The notes: generated from the sequence alone by a model not told the origin. DNA of 64,000 nucleotides from Limosilactobacillus sp. (GCF_022482365.1 NZ_JAKVPE010000001.1:372001-436000), one strand, 5' to 3'; positions 34,190 through 42,186 are shown, counted from the stretch's first letter. Made by a program: numbers and translations.

Positions 34190-34347
34190 CAGTTTCGCTC
34201 CTCCTTTTTCTGCTGAAAATGATCATAGCGCAGCATTGTCTTCTCCACGCGGGTGTAGATCACCCACTGACAGACAAAGAGCACTAGAACCAGGATAAAA
34301 AAGATCGCGGTGATGACCGTTGCTACCCAAAAGAAGATGCTCGTCAT
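34189..34347 (-). CDS. Small single-pass membrane protein of the exopolysaccharide operon (52 aa)
   Basis: MTSIFFWVATVITAIFFILV starts a single transmembrane helix, followed by a basic cytoplasmic tail (YTRVEKTMLRYDHFQQKKEE). It starts 1 base after the GGDEF-like gene and its TGA overlaps the GT2 ATG, so all three are translationally coupled. Small accessory membrane subunits (for example PgaD-like) are common beside such synthases; this is the likely role, by position only. Confidence 0.8.
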   Translation of the reverse strand: MTSIFFWVATVITAIFFILVLVLFVCQWVIYTRVEKTMLRYDHFQQKKEERN

Positions 34348-34348
34348 T

Positions 34349-35209
34349 TTAGTCATCCTCCTTTAAGTACTCAACTACCAGATCGGTTTCCATATCACGA
34401 CCGATGTGGCGCATGACGTCATGCAACTCTGGGAAGGCGGCTGCCGACTTTCGATCGACCCGCTTGGCACCCCACTTAAACTGCGGGGTCGAACCCATGA
34501 TTTTGAGATCGGCAAGATGATCACGAGTCAGGTGATTTTGGTAGTCATAGGCCTCTCGAGAAAAGTTATAGGAGATAATCAAAAAGGTGGCATTCCCCAT
34601 GTAGAACAGGGCCTCTGACGGTCGCCGATACTTCTTAAGAACCGCAGCAATTTCCTTAACGGTGCGGTCGTACTCGTGGGCATGGAACTGGCGCAGTTGG
34701 TTTCCATGGGCAAGGTGAATGGCAGTCACGTACATCGACAGGTTCCCCTGGGGGTCATCTTTAATAAACTTGATTTCCTTTGCGTAGCGCTTGGCAGCGT
34801 TATACTTGGTCAACAGTTTGGTGACCGGATCGTAGTGTTCGACGTAGCTTTCGACGGCTTGGCGGTCGCGGTCAATCCAAAGCCAGCGTGCAAGGCGGTG
34901 CCGGCTGATAACATCAAAGCTGGCGCAGATCGGGAAGGCCAGTAGCAGCGCAAGCTTAAGTGAGAATGGCATCACGACGTAACCAAAAAGCAAGATGGCG
35001 CAGCCGATGGTGGTTAGGCCAATGATCAGCCAAGTAACTAGGATGCTGGGAATCAACAGGCCGGTGGCCATCCCCAGGATCATCATCACGAGAATGGCAG
35101 TAGAGGCATTGACGGAGTATAGGCCGGCCCACCACATCATGACCGCAATCAACGTTCCCATTAGGAAAAGAATAAAAAGGTCGAATTCAAGAGCGTGTCG
35201 CTGTTTCAA
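34349..35209 (-). CDS. Membrane protein with degenerate GGDEF domain
   Basis: 286 residues. Four or more transmembrane helices fill residues 10-95. A GGDEF-like fold follows, opening with HYDPVTKLLTKYNAAKRYA (compare the D-x-L-T-x-L-x-N start of GGDEF domains). At the active-site turn the sequence is LFYMGNATFLIIS (202-214), so the GG(D/E)EF signature is lost and cyclase activity is not expected. It may be a nucleotide receptor or structural partner for the GT2, as degenerate GGDEF proteins are in other exopolysaccharide systems. The TTG start follows GGAGGAG. First gene of the five-gene operon. Confidence 0.75.
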   Translation of the reverse strand: MKQRHALEFDLFILFLMGTLIAVMMWWAGLYSVNASTAILVMMILGMATGLLIPSILVTWLIIGLTTIGCAILLFGYVVMPFSLKLALLLAFPICASFDVISRHRLARWLWIDRDRQAVESYVEHYDPVTKLLTKYNAAKRYAKEIKFIKDDPQGNLSMYVTAIHLAHGNQLRQFHAHEYDRTVKEIAAVLKKYRRPSEALFYMGNATFLIISYNFSREAYDYQNHLTRDHLADLKIMGSTPQFKWGAKRVDRKSAAAFPELHDVMRHIGRDMETDLVVEYLKEDD

Positions 35210-35416
35210 AGTAGACTCTCCTCCAAAATAAATAATTTTTGCACAAACTATATTATTATAGTCATTTTTTCGCTAAAATAGAAATGAAGAGTGACGTTAT
35301 ATAAGTAATTTTGTAGTGTGAAGTTAAATGAATGGGCTTTCACTAGATGAGCGCAGAATGTGCAAAATTTATATAAATGGTCGCTAATTCATTCATATTA
35401 TGTGGAGGAGATCCTT

Positions 35417-35893
35417 ATGCAAAAAGCAAAGACAGTTTACTTCTGTGCCGGCTGGTTCACGGACAAGCAAAACAAGGCCTACAAGCAAGCAATGGCAGCT
35501 ATTCAGGAAAATTCAACGATTGATGTTGAGAATTCTTACATTCCATTGCAGCACCAGTACAAGAATTTGCGGGTTGACGAACACCCGGAATTGCTTGAAG
35601 ATAAGGAATGGGCGACGGCAACTTACAACGGTGATCGGGTCGGCGTTTCCACATCCGACATGGTCCTGGCCGTTTACATCCCCGAGGAAGAAGACGTTGG
35701 AATGGGGGTTGAGCTAGGCATGGCCAGCGCCCTCGGCAAGTACATCACGGTGGTTATTCCAGACGAGGACTTCGGTAAGCCCATCAACCTGATGAGCTGG
35801 GGCATTGCGGATAACTTTATTAAGATGTCCGAACTGTCATCATATAATTTTAACCGGCCCGGCTTTGACTTCTACGACGGGGCCGTCTACTAA
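35417..35893 (+). CDS. ntd: Nucleoside 2-deoxyribosyltransferase
   Basis: 158 residues. KTVYFCAGWFTDKQNKAYKQ binds substrate, MVLAVYIPEEEDVGMGVELG contains the catalytic Glu (VELG), and the C-terminal FDFYDGAVY is typical of the Lactobacillus enzyme. It swaps the base between 2-deoxyribonucleosides, a salvage reaction characteristic of lactobacilli. GGAGGAG lies 5-11 bases before the ATG. Upstream (35310-35400) sit two self-complementary words, AAATGAATG and ATTCATTCAT, possibly operator-like. Terminator at 35896. Confidence 0.93.
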   Translation: MQKAKTVYFCAGWFTDKQNKAYKQAMAAIQENSTIDVENSYIPLQHQYKNLRVDEHPELLEDKEWATATYNGDRVGVSTSDMVLAVYIPEEEDVGMGVELGMASALGKYITVVIPDEDFGKPINLMSWGIADNFIKMSELSSYNFNRPGFDFYDGAVY

Positions 35894-35895
35894 TG

Positions 35896-35934
35896 TTAAA
35901 GGCATTCTTGCAAGAGCGCAGGAATGCCTTTTGA
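35896..35934 (+). terminator. Terminator of ntd
   Basis: AAAGGCATTC pairs with GAATGCCTTT around a 14-base loop. Confidence 0.8.
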
Positions 35935-35972
35935 TGTTGATATGAAGTTTTAGTTTACATAATATCGGTGCA

Positions 35973-36785
35973 TTATTTTAGCTGAAAAAGCTGTTCGATT
36001 TCTCGCAACAGGCCATCGTGGTTGTTGTCATACTGGGTGGTGCGATCGGCGAGCTCGAGCAGGTCGGGGGTGGCGTTCTTCATGGCGTAACCACAACCGG
36101 CTTCAGCAATCATCTCCTGATCATTGGAAGTGTCACCAAAGGCAACTAACTCATGCATTTCTCCACCGGTAGAGTGAATTAGTTGGGTGAGGCTGACGGC
36201 CTTGTCGACGCCGGCCGGGAGAATGTCAATGCCCCAGGCGCCGCTATAGGTAGCGTGCACTTTGGGGAAATGGCGATTGATTTGACGAACGAGATTGTGA
36301 ATCCACGCTAACGGGGGATGATGGAGGTACCAATTAAGGTTAAGATTATAGATTGGCTCATTAACGTCGGCAAGCCGTGAAAAATAAGCATGGTGCGGGT
36401 AGTAGGGGACCGGGACGTCGCGGAAGCGTTCGGCAATGAAAGTTTGCCGTGCCCCAGAAAGAGAGAGGAGGTCCGGTTGAGGAACAATTCCATTCACGTA
36501 GTCGAGCAGGTTGGCGATGGTTTTGCGTTCGTGGGGCTGGCTGAAGCTTTCCTTGCCGTTGACGATAATTCTACCCCCGTTTTCGGCCACAAAATTTTGG
36601 ACAGCCGGGCAGGGATGAAAAATTGTCTGCAGGGCATCATAGCTGTTACCGCTGGCAACGATAAACATCACCCCTCGAGTAGCCAATTGCTGAACATCGC
36701 GATTAAGTCGGTCAGCAGCGAAGTGGTCTTGATCATCGAGCAGTGTCCCGTCGACGTCAATCGCCACGTAGCGCCATTTGGTCAT
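35973..36785 (-). CDS. Cof-type HAD-IIB phosphatase
   Basis: 270 residues. HAD motif I is AIDVDGTLLDD, motif II is FIVASGNSYD (Ser), motif III Lys is in GVDKAVSLTQLI, and motif IV is VAFGDTSNDQEM. A large C2B cap lies between motifs II and III. Such enzymes dephosphorylate sugar phosphates, FMN or similar; the substrate is not predictable. A single gene with GGAGC-type ribosome binding site, between ntd and a low-GC region. Confidence 0.9.
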   Translation of the reverse strand: MTKWRYVAIDVDGTLLDDQDHFAADRLNRDVQQLATRGVMFIVASGNSYDALQTIFHPCPAVQNFVAENGGRIIVNGKESFSQPHERKTIANLLDYVNGIVPQPDLLSLSGARQTFIAERFRDVPVPYYPHHAYFSRLADVNEPIYNLNLNWYLHHPPLAWIHNLVRQINRHFPKVHATYSGAWGIDILPAGVDKAVSLTQLIHSTGGEMHELVAFGDTSNDQEMIAEAGCGYAMKNATPDLLELADRTTQYDNNHDGLLREIEQLFQLK

Positions 36786-37022
36786 TGTAAGTGCTCCTTT
36801 CGTTTTTTCTTCCTATATTACAGTCAGAAGTAGTGGATTGAAAGCTAATCTTTAGTGAGTCCAATATTATGATTACGATTTAATACACAAAATAAGTTTA
36901 CATAATGTTTGATGCGTAATTTCAATTTAATCTTTCAGAATAATCATTATCCTGAATAGACGTTTATTAAATCTCACTTCTTTTAAATTGGTCTACCGGA
37001 TCCAGCGAAAAGGAGCTTAAAT

Positions 37023-37175
37023 ATGAATAAGATCTTTGTTGAGGATCAATGGACGTCCTTGATTATCTCTGTTATGCTTAAGGAAACGATTACAATATTT
37101 ATGTATATTCTAGAGCAAAATTTCAGCTATGATTATACGGATCTGATCGATGGTTTGAATATTGTATTCGAATAG
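37023..37175 (+). CDS. Small hypothetical protein (50 aa), AT-rich
   Basis: AAAGGAG lies 7 bases before ATG. The frame encodes MNKIFVEDQWTSLIISVMLK, then ETITIFMYILEQNFSYDYTD and LIDGLNIVFE. It has one moderately hydrophobic stretch (TSLIISVM) and an acidic end; no family recognised. The surrounding 36.8-38.3 kb is clearly poorer in GC than its neighbours, which suggests acquired DNA. Supported only by ribosome binding site and frame. Confidence 0.4.
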   Translation: MNKIFVEDQWTSLIISVMLKETITIFMYILEQNFSYDYTDLIDGLNIVFE

Positions 37176-37328
37176 CATTTAGAAGGCAGATAGCTCAATT
37201 TACGTTGAGCATGACAAGCTATGTAAACGCAATTAATGGTCTTAGAATGATTGGAAAAGATAAATGTGTCAAAATTTATAAAAGAAATGTCTGACATGAA
37301 TCGGGCCATATAAAAAGAAGGGAATATT

Positions 37329-38081
37329 ATGGGACGGCGATTCGGCAGCAAAAATGGAATGAGAACTAAAACTCCTTATGTTTATAAAGGACGTCATGTA
37401 GGGCCCAGCTCTTCTTCTCACTTTAATTTTAGGGGACCTGGACGGCCGCGGCGAAACATGACTCCCCGTGAAGCAGCTTGGGCAATCGTGATGATAATAG
37501 TTGCCTGTATTGCTGTCGCCTTTATTGGCCTCAAGATAGGTACGAGCAATAGTCAGTCTCAAAATGCTTCAACTTTGTCCAGGAGTGTAAGTAAGCAATC
37601 GAGCTCGGCCGAAAGTAAAGATTCTAAAGCTAAGCAAAAGAAAAGAAAAAGTAGCGAAATAAGTGATCGTACAAATAGTGCTGCAAACAGCAATGAAAAC
37701 AAAGGCCCAAATGGTTCACGGAATTCGAATGTTCAAGCTAGCTCTGCTTCAACTTTGTCTAACCGTGAAGTTGATGATCGCCTCGCTCAAGAGCTAGCTG
37801 AAATTAAAGCGGCTGCCAATCAATATCATCAAAACAATAATGGACAGGAGTTTGATGAGCGCTTGGACACAATAGAGAACAAAAATGAACAGCTGGCAAA
37901 CCAAACAACAGATGAACAAACGCGCGATGCACTTGAAAGTGTCAATAATGCGGTCAACCAGATTCGTCAGGATCCAAATAATGCTGAGAATGTAGTGAAT
38001 GACCTGAAAAATCAGGATGGCTTCGCGGAAATATGGGATAACATGAATGGAATGACCCATGCTTGGATGAGTGGCAATTAA
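37329..38081 (+). CDS. Hypothetical single-pass membrane protein, Ser/Asn-rich
   Basis: 250 residues. A basic N-terminus (GRRFGSKNGMRTKTP, RGPGRPRRN) is followed by one transmembrane helix (AWAIVMIIVACIAVAFIGL, about 50-68). A Ser/Lys/Asn-rich linker and a helical C-terminal part (DDRLAQELAEIKAAANQYHQ, ENKNEQLANQTTDEQTRDAL) complete it. It looks like a membrane-tethered coiled-coil protein facing outward. Codon use is AT-rich relative to neighbours. AGAAGGGA precedes the ATG. No family recognised. Confidence 0.75.
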   Translation: MGRRFGSKNGMRTKTPYVYKGRHVGPSSSSHFNFRGPGRPRRNMTPREAAWAIVMIIVACIAVAFIGLKIGTSNSQSQNASTLSRSVSKQSSSAESKDSKAKQKKRKSSEISDRTNSAANSNENKGPNGSRNSNVQASSASTLSNREVDDRLAQELAEIKAAANQYHQNNNGQEFDERLDTIENKNEQLANQTTDEQTRDALESVNNAVNQIRQDPNNAENVVNDLKNQDGFAEIWDNMNGMTHAWMSGN

Positions 38082-38235
38082 AACGAAAAATTGTCTATTC
38101 AAGTATTGAGTCTAGGTAAAGGCATGCTTAAGTATGACGGATCTTAATTGCGCACCACAGATGTGAAGTTCCTTCAATGACAAAATGATTGACCAGCTCG
38201 GCAACTAATATTACAAATATGTATATATTTCAAAC

Positions 38236-38270
38236 AGCGGCATTTTCTTGTTGAGAGAATGTCGCTATGT
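38236..38270. terminator. Hairpin downstream of the Ser/Asn-rich protein gene
   Basis: AGCGGCATTTTCT pairs with AGAGAATGTCGCT (one G-T and one mismatch). Terminator-like on either strand; it also sits 3' of the tRNA-Arg on the minus strand. Confidence 0.6.
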
Positions 38271-38304
38271 TATATAAATAACGTTTATAAAAAGTCTTCA
38301 AAAA

Positions 38305-38376
38305 TGCGTCCCCCGGGAATCGAACCCGGATCATGAGGACCGAAATCTCATGTGCTATCCTTTACACTAAGGACGC
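38305..38376 (-). tRNA. tRNA-Arg (anticodon TCG)
   Basis: Folds as a cloverleaf on the minus strand: acceptor GCGTCCT/GGGACGC, D-stem GTGT/GCAC, anticodon arm TGAGA-TTTCGGT-CCTCA, T-arm CCGGG-TTCGATT-CCCGG, discriminator A. The loop places TCG at 34-36, reading CGA (and by wobble CGG). The top anticodon pair is an A31-C39 mismatch. CCA is not encoded. Confidence 0.88.
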
Positions 38377-38460
38377 TGTTCAATTATCATTATAGTCTTC
38401 TTTTATCAAAATGGCAGAAGAATTATTGTAATTACCAATTGTATTTTCGAAAAGCAAAAT

Positions 38461-38541
38461 TTGCCGCTCAGACGAAACGAAATTAGTTAAGACGGGTAGT
38501 TGATCGTCTCATTTCGCCTGAGCGGCATTTCTCGTTTTTGG
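38461..38541. repeat. Long inverted repeat (hairpin) in a gene-free gap
   Basis: TGCCGCTCAG-A-CGAAA pairs with TTTCG-C-CTGAGCGGCA around about 36 bases, followed by TTTCTCGTTTTT. It could terminate plus-strand transcription, but no gene precedes it. The 38377-38779 gap otherwise holds only the GTGTTATT repeats. Confidence 0.7.
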
Positions 38542-38573
38542 CCTCAATCTAGCCAAAACGGCGCCGAAAACAG

Positions 38574-38677
38574 GTGTTATTTGTATATAATAACACTTCA
38601 AAAACGCTGATTTATCGGCATGAATTCGAACAGGAAAATGCAGAAGTGTTATTTCTACATAAATCTGAATAATAACA
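38574..38677. repeat. Two inverted pairs of GTGTTATT half-sites
   Basis: GTGTTATT-N7-AATAACAC is a perfect inverted repeat at 38574-38596. A second pair, TGTTATT (38647-38653) and AATAACA (38671-38677), has a 17-base spacer. A third related site lies at 41545-41568, in front of a tyrosine recombinase gene. Confidence 0.7.
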
Positions 38678-38779
38678 TCTACAAATTACGCCACTTTTAA
38701 TGACTATTTTAACCGCAAAATTAACACCAAACGGTCCATTTTTATTTTAATCGTCACGACATATATTATGTAAACTAAA

Positions 38780-39586
38780 TTATAGATGATAACCGTCAGC
38801 AATTAATTTCTCCAGTTCTATGGCAACTCCATCAGCTTCATTAGAGCCCGTGACCCTGGTGGCAATTTTTTTGACCGCCGGCAAGGCATTTCCCATCGCA
38901 ACCGAAGTACCAACTGCTTCTAATAGTGGGAGATCATTTTCACCATCGCCAAACGCCATTGTTTCATTTTTAAGAAGTCCTTCTCGTTCTTGAATAAAAT
39001 GGACACCCTTATCTTTGGTTGCTGCCCGTGCTGTCACCTCATAGTAAGCAGCACCGGTTGATTTAGCAACGATATTATTCAACCCCAGGTTTTTGACGGC
39101 CTGGCGAATTCTTGATTTAATGGCTGGCCGAGCTTCAATAATCATAATCTTAAATACTGCTTGCTGATGGGCTGGGGTATCGACAACCTGTGGCGGGAAT
39201 CCCGTCAATGAATATTCATATTTAATCCCTGCATCAATTTTGTACGTAAACCAACCATCCTGACTGTACCAGCTTAATGACGTATCAGGAAATTGTGAAT
39301 GAACTGTGGCAATTATTTTGCTGACATCACTATTTGAAATTGGCTGCCGATAAAGATACTCAATCTGGCCACTTACGTTTTCAAAGATGAGGCCACCATT
39401 AAAGGCAATCTGCGGACCGGTTAACTTTAACTGCTCAATTGCGTTGAGCATCTCATGAGGTGCCCGGGCAGAAACGCAGGTAAAAGGAATTGTCAAGTCT
39501 TTGATTGTCTCGATTGTTGCTGGGGTTAACTGCCCAGCCTCGTTTAAGAGAGTATGGTCCATATCGGAGAAAATGTGTTTAATCAT
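38780..39586 (-). CDS. Cof-type HAD-IIB phosphatase
   Basis: 268 residues. Motif I is IFSDMDHTLLNE, motif II is PFTCVSARAPHEM, the Lys motif is TKDKGVHFIQ and motif IV is MAFGDGENDLPLLEA. MIKHIF is chosen as the start because AAAGGAG lies 9 bases upstream; an earlier TTG is only 3 bases from that site. It starts 2 bases after the DeoR-type regulator, suggesting the regulator and phosphatase act on the same sugar phosphate. Confidence 0.9.
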   Translation of the reverse strand: MIKHIFSDMDHTLLNEAGQLTPATIETIKDLTIPFTCVSARAPHEMLNAIEQLKLTGPQIAFNGGLIFENVSGQIEYLYRQPISNSDVSKIIATVHSQFPDTSLSWYSQDGWFTYKIDAGIKYEYSLTGFPPQVVDTPAHQQAVFKIMIIEARPAIKSRIRQAVKNLGLNNIVAKSTGAAYYEVTARAATKDKGVHFIQEREGLLKNETMAFGDGENDLPLLEAVGTSVAMGNALPAVKKIATRVTGSNEADGVAIELEKLIADGYHL

Positions 39587-39588
39587 TC

Positions 39589-40359
39589 TCAATTGCTCCT
39601 TTCCGGGTATCGAACGGTCAGCCCCGAGCCAAACCAGTTTTGATAATCTTTTCTTACTGGTTGATCCGTAACTAAAATATCGATTTGATCAGGTTTGAGG
39701 ATGCGGTGCGGCGATGAATTGGCTGCAGCAAATTTATGCTTTTCTGCAACTAGCAAACGCGATTGTGCCTGCTGAGCTGCTTTGCGGTTCGTGGCGGCAT
39801 CGGTACCATTCACGACAAAAGCACCCTGGTCGGTTAGCCGCGAGGTGCCGAATAGCGCCATGTCAAAATTATAATTGTCCAACTGATTGATCGTTTCTGG
39901 AGAATAGGTGTAGTGGTTTTCCTTATTCAACGCCCCGCCAAGCAAAATGACCTGTGGGTAGTCACTGGTCAGCATTTGAACGGCATTGTCAATCGAATTA
40001 GTTACGATCGTAATATTCATTCCCTGACATAGCTGGCAAAACTGCAAGAGGGTCGTGGAGCTGCTAACGAAATAGCAACCATTGGAACGAATGAATTCCA
40101 GTGCTAGTTTGGCTAACTGCTTTTTCAGGGGCGACTGGATTTGGCGACGAGCGCTGAACCCAGGCACATTATCATGCTCGAGTTTCATCAAGCCACCGTG
40201 AAAACGAACTGCCCGTCCGGTATTCGTCAGCCGAATGATATCTCGTCGAGCAGTGTCAAATGAAATGCCAAACTCTTTCATGATCTCACGGGTCGTCAAC
40301 TGATTTTTTTGCTCAAGGATTTGAATAATCTCTTTCAGACGTTTTTCCTGACTGGTCAT
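39589..40359 (-). CDS. DeoR-family transcriptional regulator
   Basis: 256 residues. The N-terminal winged HTH (RLKEIIQILEQKNQLTTREI, then MKEFGISFDTARRDIIRL) is followed by the sugar-phosphate-sensing DeoRC fold (GCYFVSSSTTLLQF, VTNSIDNAVQML, VILLGGALNKENH, ADNYNFDMALFGTS-like). DeoR regulators sense phosphorylated sugars. First gene of the pair with a HAD phosphatase. AAGGGGG lies 8 bases before the ATG and decides against an earlier GTG. Confidence 0.9.
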   Translation of the reverse strand: MTSQEKRLKEIIQILEQKNQLTTREIMKEFGISFDTARRDIIRLTNTGRAVRFHGGLMKLEHDNVPGFSARRQIQSPLKKQLAKLALEFIRSNGCYFVSSSTTLLQFCQLCQGMNITIVTNSIDNAVQMLTSDYPQVILLGGALNKENHYTYSPETINQLDNYNFDMALFGTSRLTDQGAFVVNGTDAATNRKAAQQAQSRLLVAEKHKFAAANSSPHRILKPDQIDILVTDQPVRKDYQNWFGSGLTVRYPERSN

Positions 40360-40529
40360 TTGATTTGCCCCCTTCACCCATAGGGTATCAACAATATTCC
40401 GACTATGGAACAGTCAAATCAGTATTTCTAAAGGAAGATCAGTATTTATCTGCATTTACTGATTTATCCGCTTAGTTTACATAACAAATAAGCCGTAAAG
40501 TTTTGGCTTCACGGCTGTTAATAATTATT

Positions 40530-41465
40530 TCATTTTACCCGTGTGTAGTGACGAGGGCTGCTTGCGGTCGGTCGAACGTAGTGATCGATCACTTTCAATG
40601 AACCGTTATCCATTGAACGGGTGCTTTCATCCCCGGATTCATCCAGTGATTCGACGGGCACTGGAATTTTCATCTGCGAATCACTAGTGGAAGATCCATT
40701 TTGGTAGTCAATGCGGGTTCCCGGTTCGACATTATACAGGAAGACGTTAAAATCCAAGCTGCCATCCGTTGAAATAGCCTGGAGATTGATTCCCCGTGCC
40801 ATCAGTTCCTTCCCACGAAAAATCGGGGTGGCCTGGTAAACGACGTGTTTGCCCTGGATAAGTGTTCGTCGTACCCGCGCTTCGTAAATTGTTTGAAGCA
40901 TCTGGTTGGTAAAATCGGTTTCGGTGAAAAGGTTGCGGGGGTTATCCTGGTCACCGACGGGATTGGACCGATATCTCCCAGTGCTTTGATCAATCCCCGC
41001 CGTCAGTGAATAGGCAATTAGGTGACCACGGTTATAGATCAGATTTCCATTCTGATTTGCGTGCCAGCCACTTGGCTCAATTGTCTGCCGCGTTCGGAGG
41101 CTTGTATTAGCCTGATTGTGCCAATTGAGGAAGGCGGTGTTGGAACTCGCCGTTCGGTGCAAGCTGTCGAGCTGCTGGTAGATGACCTTATTGCTACGCC
41201 ACGACTTTGGGTTGAGTGTTGATCGACCATGATTAACTTGAACCACCGGATTGGCACCCGACTGATAATTAAGCTGTGCCAGTTTCCGATACTGCTTGCC
41301 CGGTAGGCCACCGATCTCACTAGCTGGACGATGGTCACGTTGGGCAAAATGAAGTCGTTCCAGTTGTGCTTGATGAAAATCATGATAACTAGCCCAGCCG
41401 GTGCCAATCAATAGGCCGACTATAAATAGGAAGATAAATTGGAAAATTTGCTTTGGCTTTTGCAG
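40530..41465 (-). CDS. Second membrane-anchored DNA/RNA non-specific endonuclease
   Basis: About 311 residues. The NUC_NS fold has NRGHLIAYSL (catalytic His at about 148) and metal-region Asn in DQDNPRNLFTETDFTNQ; it parallels the paralogue at 16.5 kb through QGKHVVYQATPIF and DGSLDFNVFLYNV. In-frame sequence upstream of the first TTG (41411) encodes a membrane anchor (QIFQFIFLFIVGLLIGTG). AAGAGG sits before ATT-CTG at 41468-41463 with no ATG/GTG/TTG nearby. A non-standard start (CTG 41465 or ATT 41468) is therefore likely, otherwise the protein would lose its anchor. Single gene. Confidence 0.75.
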   Translation of the reverse strand: MQKPKQIFQFIFLFIVGLLIGTGWASYHDFHQAQLERLHFAQRDHRPASEIGGLPGKQYRKLAQLNYQSGANPVVQVNHGRSTLNPKSWRSNKVIYQQLDSLHRTASSNTAFLNWHNQANTSLRTRQTIEPSGWHANQNGNLIYNRGHLIAYSLTAGIDQSTGRYRSNPVGDQDNPRNLFTETDFTNQMLQTIYEARVRRTLIQGKHVVYQATPIFRGKELMARGINLQAISTDGSLDFNVFLYNVEPGTRIDYQNGSSTSDSQMKIPVPVESLDESGDESTRSMDNGSLKVIDHYVRPTASSPRHYTRVK

Positions 41466-41544
41466 AATCGCAGCCCTCTTTCAACTCTTAATGTCTTCAT
41501 TTTAATTGGATTGGCACTCAGGTCAAGGCTAGGTGTCAAACTAT

Positions 41545-41568
41545 GTGTTATAGTTAAATAAATAACAC
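41545..41568. repeat. GTGTTAT-N9-AATAACAC inverted repeat before the recombinase gene
   Basis: GTGTTAT (41545-41551) and AATAACAC (41561-41568), 20 bases before the recombinase ATG. Related to the perfect site at 38574-38596. Confidence 0.6.
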
Positions 41569-41587
41569 GTGATCGAGGCAAACAAAG

Positions 41588-42181
41588 ATGCGACAATTAG
41601 TACTACCAATCAAGGACTCCAATGTTCTCGCCGAAGTTCAGGACACCTTGCTGAATAACTTCAAGGCCGGGCGACGCAATTATACAATCTTTCAAGTGGG
41701 GAAGGCCACCCTCCTGCGGGTCAGCGATGTCTTGCGTCTTAAGCAGTCCGATGTATTCGACGATTATGGCGCGGTCCGTCAGCACGCCTTCATCAAAGAT
41801 AAGAAAACCGGTAAGCCCAATACTCTCTACCTGCGACCGGTCACTAATGATTTGGCGATTTACCAGCAGTGGCTGAAGCGCAACCGGTACGAGGGAACGA
41901 CCGAATGGCTTTTCCCATCGACGTCCCGTCCAGACAAACATATCGACGAGCGGCAATTTTACAATGTCATGCACCGGGTAGGGGAGCTGCTGGACATTAA
42001 TTACCTGGGTACCCACACGATGCGCAAAACCGGAGCCTACCGGGTCTACGTCCAGAGCAACTACAATATTGGGCTAGTAATGCGGCTGCTCAACCATTCC
42101 AGTGAGGCGATGACCTTGGCTTATCTCGGCCTCGACCAGGTCAGTCGTGAGCACATGTTGGATAAAATTGATTTTGGCTAA
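41588..42181 (+). CDS. Minimal tyrosine recombinase (catalytic domain only)
   Basis: 197 residues. The catalytic boxes are present: Arg in ATLLRVSDVLRLKQSD, a beta-hairpin Lys region in FIKDKKTGKPNTLYLRP, HTMRKTGAYRVY (H-x-x-R variant), LLNHSSEAMTLAYLGLDQ (H/W box and nucleophile Tyr). There is no N-terminal SAM-like core-binding domain of the usual about 100 residues, yet the frame begins at a normal ATG. Such short recombinases occur as stand-alone chromosomal genes in lactobacilli; their substrate is unknown. A GTGTTAT inverted repeat overlaps its promoter region. Confidence 0.85.
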   Translation: MRQLVLPIKDSNVLAEVQDTLLNNFKAGRRNYTIFQVGKATLLRVSDVLRLKQSDVFDDYGAVRQHAFIKDKKTGKPNTLYLRPVTNDLAIYQQWLKRNRYEGTTEWLFPSTSRPDKHIDERQFYNVMHRVGELLDINYLGTHTMRKTGAYRVYVQSNYNIGLVMRLLNHSSEAMTLAYLGLDQVSREHMLDKIDFG

Positions 42182-42186
42182 AGCAA

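Noticed and set aside
36786-38376. Integrative element using tRNA-Arg as attachment site
   Set aside because: I found no second copy of the tRNA 3' end nearby and no integrase directly at the tRNA, so only the AT-rich composition supports it.
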